A DNA stretch of 64,000 bases from Chloroflexota bacterium (lineage in GTDB: Bacteria; Chloroflexota; Anaerolineae; Aggregatilineales; Phototrophicaceae), in NCBI GenBank assembly GCA_011523515.1, contig WTGO01000094.1, positions 55,185 through 119,184 on the forward strand. Direction: 5' to 3'. Of this stretch, positions 61,535-64,000 are shown piece by piece. The translations under genes and the position numbers were made by a program. The first letter of the stretch is position 1. Each line of letters starts with the position of its first letter. The notes under the pieces were generated by a model. It was not told where the DNA came from and did no database searches. It worked only from the letters and a program-made list of their open reading frames with translations.

Positions 61535-62553
61535 CAGTGACCCATCGCTTTGGCTGCGTGCCGCCAGATCACTTGCTTGCTCCCGTCCGAGGGTTCGAAG
61601 GAGAAGTAGAAACCGGCGCGATTAAGCAAGCCGTCATAGCGCTCGCGCAGCTTGTAGGGCAGCTCATCCGGCGGCGCAATGACCGCGAATTGCTCCAACA
61701 TCTCGTCGCTGATGAGCTGGTGCATTTCATGCCAGCGATTGCGCCGCAGCAAGCCGTTCAGCCGCGGCACTATATCGTGCCAGCCATGCAATTCCAGCAC
61801 CGGTTGATAGCTGGGCGTACTGGCGTAGAACGCGATCTGCGACTTGGTCAGCATTTTGCTTTCGGCGATGGCGGCATCGTTTTCGCCCGTCACCACAAAT
61901 ACCGCGCATGAAAGCGACAATGGCTGCTCGATAGCGCCCCGCTCTCGGCCGGCCTCGAAAGCCGGCAGCAGCACCTCGCGCAGATAACGCGGCGTGTGGA
62001 AGGAGTGTACGTGAAATCCATCGCAGATTTCGCCGGCTAGCCGCGCCAAGCCCGTGTTTATGCCGGCGATGTAGATGGGAATGCTGGCGTAGGGCATCGG
62101 CTGCGGCCGCTCCGCAGTCTTTGAAAGCGAAATGTTGTAATAATGTCCTTGGTAGCTGAGTTCGCTGCCAGCTTGAAAGCAGCACCAGATCGCGCGCAGC
62201 GCCGAAATGTATTCGCGAAGCTGCTGAACCGGCTTGCCCCACCTGGCGCTGAAGCGCTTGGTGACATGCGGCTTGATCTGTGTGCCCAAGCCCAGGATGA
62301 AGCGCCCGCCTGATTGTTCCGCAAGATCCCAGGCGGTCTGCGCCATCAACAGCGGGCTGCGAGGAAAAGCCACTGCGATCGCGGTACCGAGCGTGATGCG
62401 GTCCGTTGCCAGTGTGGCGTGCGCCAGCGGTAGAAAAGGATTATGCGCCGCTTCCGCCACCCAGAGCCCATCGAATCCATACGCTTCGACGGTCTGCGCC
62501 AGGCTCGCCGCGGCGTTTAGATCTTTTGCGAATACTGTGACGTCAAACTTCAT
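61534..62553 (-). CDS. luciferase-like (LLM) flavin monooxygenase
   Basis: A 339-residue paralogue of the other LLM gene. YGFDGLWVAEAAHNPFLPLA and LAEQSGGRFILGLGTQIKPH are clear; the C-terminal region is like the first copy (DEMLEQFAVIAPPDELPYKL). It is the first gene of the three-gene unit. Both copies keep the barrel core and differ mainly in loops, which suggests different substrates. Confidence 0.87.
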   Translation of the reverse strand: MKFDVTVFAKDLNAAASLAQTVEAYGFDGLWVAEAAHNPFLPLAHATLATDRITLGTAIAVAFPRSPLLMAQTAWDLAEQSGGRFILGLGTQIKPHVTKRFSARWGKPVQQLREYISALRAIWCCFQAGSELSYQGHYYNISLSKTAERPQPMPYASIPIYIAGINTGLARLAGEICDGFHVHSFHTPRYLREVLLPAFEAGRERGAIEQPLSLSCAVFVVTGENDAAIAESKMLTKSQIAFYASTPSYQPVLELHGWHDIVPRLNGLLRRNRWHEMHQLISDEMLEQFAVIAPPDELPYKLRERYDGLLNRAGFYFSFEPSDGSKQVIWRHAAKAMGH

Positions 62554-62616
62554 TAGCCAGTCTCTTGGGCTGCTGCGGATTGGAACAACCGGTTTCTCAA
62601 CTTACGGCAGCACAAC

Positions 62617-62622
62617 TATAAT
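62617..62622 (+). promoter_or_regulatory. -10-like element before AI-2E family gene
   Basis: TATAAT with a poor -35 (TTCTCA, 17 bases before). It lies 115 bases before the next ATG. No other feature is clear in this 184-base gap. Confidence 0.35.
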
Positions 62623-62737
62623 AGCAGCAGCGGGTTATGGATGATACAATAGTTGACTCAAAGTTTGAAAAGTCCTGTATGGGTCTGACGTTCGTAGTCG
62701 GACAGATGATCGAGGGACAGGGGGAGCTGAGAACTGG

Positions 62738-63913
62738 ATGACTGCCAGAAGCGCTCGGTCAATAAACATCGGGTTGCGCAATATAGTTGCGACGATTCTT
62801 ATTGGGCTTGGTTTGGTTTTTGTGTGGCAGATCCGCGGCACGCTGATGTTGACCTTCGCCGCGGTGATTCTCGTTGTCCTTTTCACCATGCCGGTGCGAC
62901 TGTTGATGAATCGGTTCAGAATTCATCGAGTTGTCGCCATTGTCGTCAGTGTCATCGGCTTCTTCATTATTTTGGGATTGCTCGGTGTACCCATTTTGCG
63001 GACCATTGGCGACCAATATGAACCACTAAGGACAGCGGTTGAAGGCGGCCTGGAAGAGGTGCGCCAATCCTTGACGCGCGAAGCCCTATTGGAGCAAGAC
63101 TCCATACTGAAAGACGTAATACCCATCGTTGACGACCTTCTCTCTGGCGGCGAAAACGCCCAGCCATCGGATGACCTGATTGGGCAGGCGGTGTCGCAAG
63201 TGTCGGATGCGGTGGGGCGGCTCGGCGGCTCGGTCTTGCCGGTCGTCGGCGGGGTGGCCAATACGATTCTTAGCGTCCTCATCATATTCTTCCTGAGCAT
63301 GTATCTGCTGGCTGAACCTGAGCTTTATGTTAAGGGCATCATCAAGCTTACGCCCGTGTGGTATCGCGATCGCATGCTGAGCATCTTGCGACGACTGGAC
63401 AGTACCTTGCGCGCATGGCTGAGCGTAACCGCGGTTTCGATGGTGGTGGTAGCCATTTTGACCGGCTTGGGCTTACGCCTGGTTGGCATTCAGGAGGAAG
63501 CGTTCGCTTTGGGTGTGCTGGCGGGTATCTTGTCGTTCATTCCGAATTTCGGACCCGTTGTCGCATTGGTGCCATCGGTGGCGGTTGCGATCCTGGACGC
63601 GCCGCAAAATGTGATCTGGGTGGTCGTCATTATTTATGGCGTCTCGTTCTTTCAGAGTCAAGTGATCAGCCCGGTGCTGGCCAGCGAGCGGATGAATATG
63701 CCCGCAATCCTGATACTGCTGGGACAGATTATATTCGGCTTCTTCTTTGGCTTTTTGGGGCTGATGTTGGCGGTACCGCTCAGCGCCTGTGTCGCGGTTC
63801 TGGTCGATGAAATGTACGTCAAAGACGTCTTGGGGGACGAGCGGAAGGCCAATGACGATGATGTTGAGCCCCCAGGCGTCCGACAGGACGAACTAGTCCC
63901 CGAACCGTCGTAG
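62738..63913 (+). CDS. AI-2E family transporter-like membrane protein
   Basis: A 391-residue protein with about eight helices: a pair at residues ~14-55, another at ~65-95, a soluble stretch with DVIPIVDDLLSGG, then five helices from ~165 on. LGVLAGILSFIPNFGPVVAL and the SQVISPVLASERMNMPAILI segment are signatures of the AI-2E/PerM/TqsA family. Members include Na+/H+ antiporters and small-molecule exporters, so the substrate is open. A GGGGGAG site lies upstream. The last 87 bases of the window hold nothing I can name. Confidence 0.9.
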   Translation: MTARSARSINIGLRNIVATILIGLGLVFVWQIRGTLMLTFAAVILVVLFTMPVRLLMNRFRIHRVVAIVVSVIGFFIILGLLGVPILRTIGDQYEPLRTAVEGGLEEVRQSLTREALLEQDSILKDVIPIVDDLLSGGENAQPSDDLIGQAVSQVSDAVGRLGGSVLPVVGGVANTILSVLIIFFLSMYLLAEPELYVKGIIKLTPVWYRDRMLSILRRLDSTLRAWLSVTAVSMVVVAILTGLGLRLVGIQEEAFALGVLAGILSFIPNFGPVVALVPSVAVAILDAPQNVIWVVVIIYGVSFFQSQVISPVLASERMNMPAILILLGQIIFGFFFGFLGLMLAVPLSACVAVLVDEMYVKDVLGDERKANDDDVEPPGVRQDELVPEPS

Positions 63914-64000
63914 TAGCGCGGTTCGCTTGAGCGCTGCAATTGGCTCTTGACATTCGTGTTGTCGGCTGCTAAGCTGAGCATTCCAAAGGTGAGAGTTGCG

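Overview
This window is a dense stretch of bacterial chromosome, GC-rich by eye, with many short overlaps between genes and frequent GTG and TTG starts. The best guess for the source is an uncultivated member of the Chloroflexota (Anaerolineae- or SAR202-like). This is inferred from three features: a UGSC-type selenoprotein locus, extracytoplasmic Thr-Pro-rich linkers, and clustered luciferase-like flavin monooxygenases. There is no rRNA or other decisive marker, so the assignment is tentative. I saw no insertion sequence, prophage, tRNA or CRISPR array.

Layout. 1-5.1 kb: the end of a glycosyltransferase gene, two uncharacterised genes, then a selenium redox locus. That locus holds an AhpD-like peroxidase whose peroxidatic residue is encoded by an in-frame UGA, a 43-residue membrane peptide on the other strand, a thioredoxin-fold (CATC) protein with a large unknown domain, and a UGSC-family protein also read through a UGA. 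Each UGA is followed by a hairpin at the spacing and with the loop G expected of a bacterial SECIS. Conventional gene calling would split both genes. 5.1-9.3 kb: fabF, a TfoX C-terminal-domain protein and a coupled active/inactive M16 peptidase pair. 9.3-11.4 kb: an AT-richer, decayed defence island with a DUF262 remnant and an EcoRI-type adenine methylase broken by two frameshifts. 11.4-23.4 kb: trmB, an MFS carrier, an aminotransferase, the housekeeping sigma factor, membrane proteins of unknown role, modAB without modC, arsC, a TPR protein and icd.

23.5-27.3 kb: a four-gene operon for a 4-amino-4,6-dideoxysugar (N-formyltransferase, GT2, WecD-like acetyltransferase, WecE-like aminotransferase). 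27.5-34.3 kb: RNase J, two orphan ABC ATPases, a phosphoribosyltransferase, a ComEA-like protein, lipoyl synthase and a bactofilin. 34.3-43.2 kb: a long minus-strand surface-polysaccharide block (SDR, Wzz-like protein, three glycosyltransferases, RNase HII, rmlD, rmlB, rmlA, BY-kinase-like CpsD). RmlA and RmlB could supply dTDP-4-keto-6-deoxyglucose both to the rhamnose branch and to the amino-sugar operon. 43.5-50.1 kb: folE, then metK under a SAM riboswitch with a terminator, a methyltransferase, a frameshifted alpha/beta hydrolase beside an ADP-ribosylglycohydrolase, and a DUF368 polyprenyl-phosphate transporter. 50.1-56.4 kb: a complete Mrp Na+/H+ antiporter operon with fused A and B subunits. 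56.6-64 kb: etfBA, a pentapeptide-repeat protein, a GNAT, two LLM flavoproteins around a YgjP metallopeptidase, and an AI-2E family membrane protein.

All family assignments rest on reading protein motifs by eye; no database search was possible.
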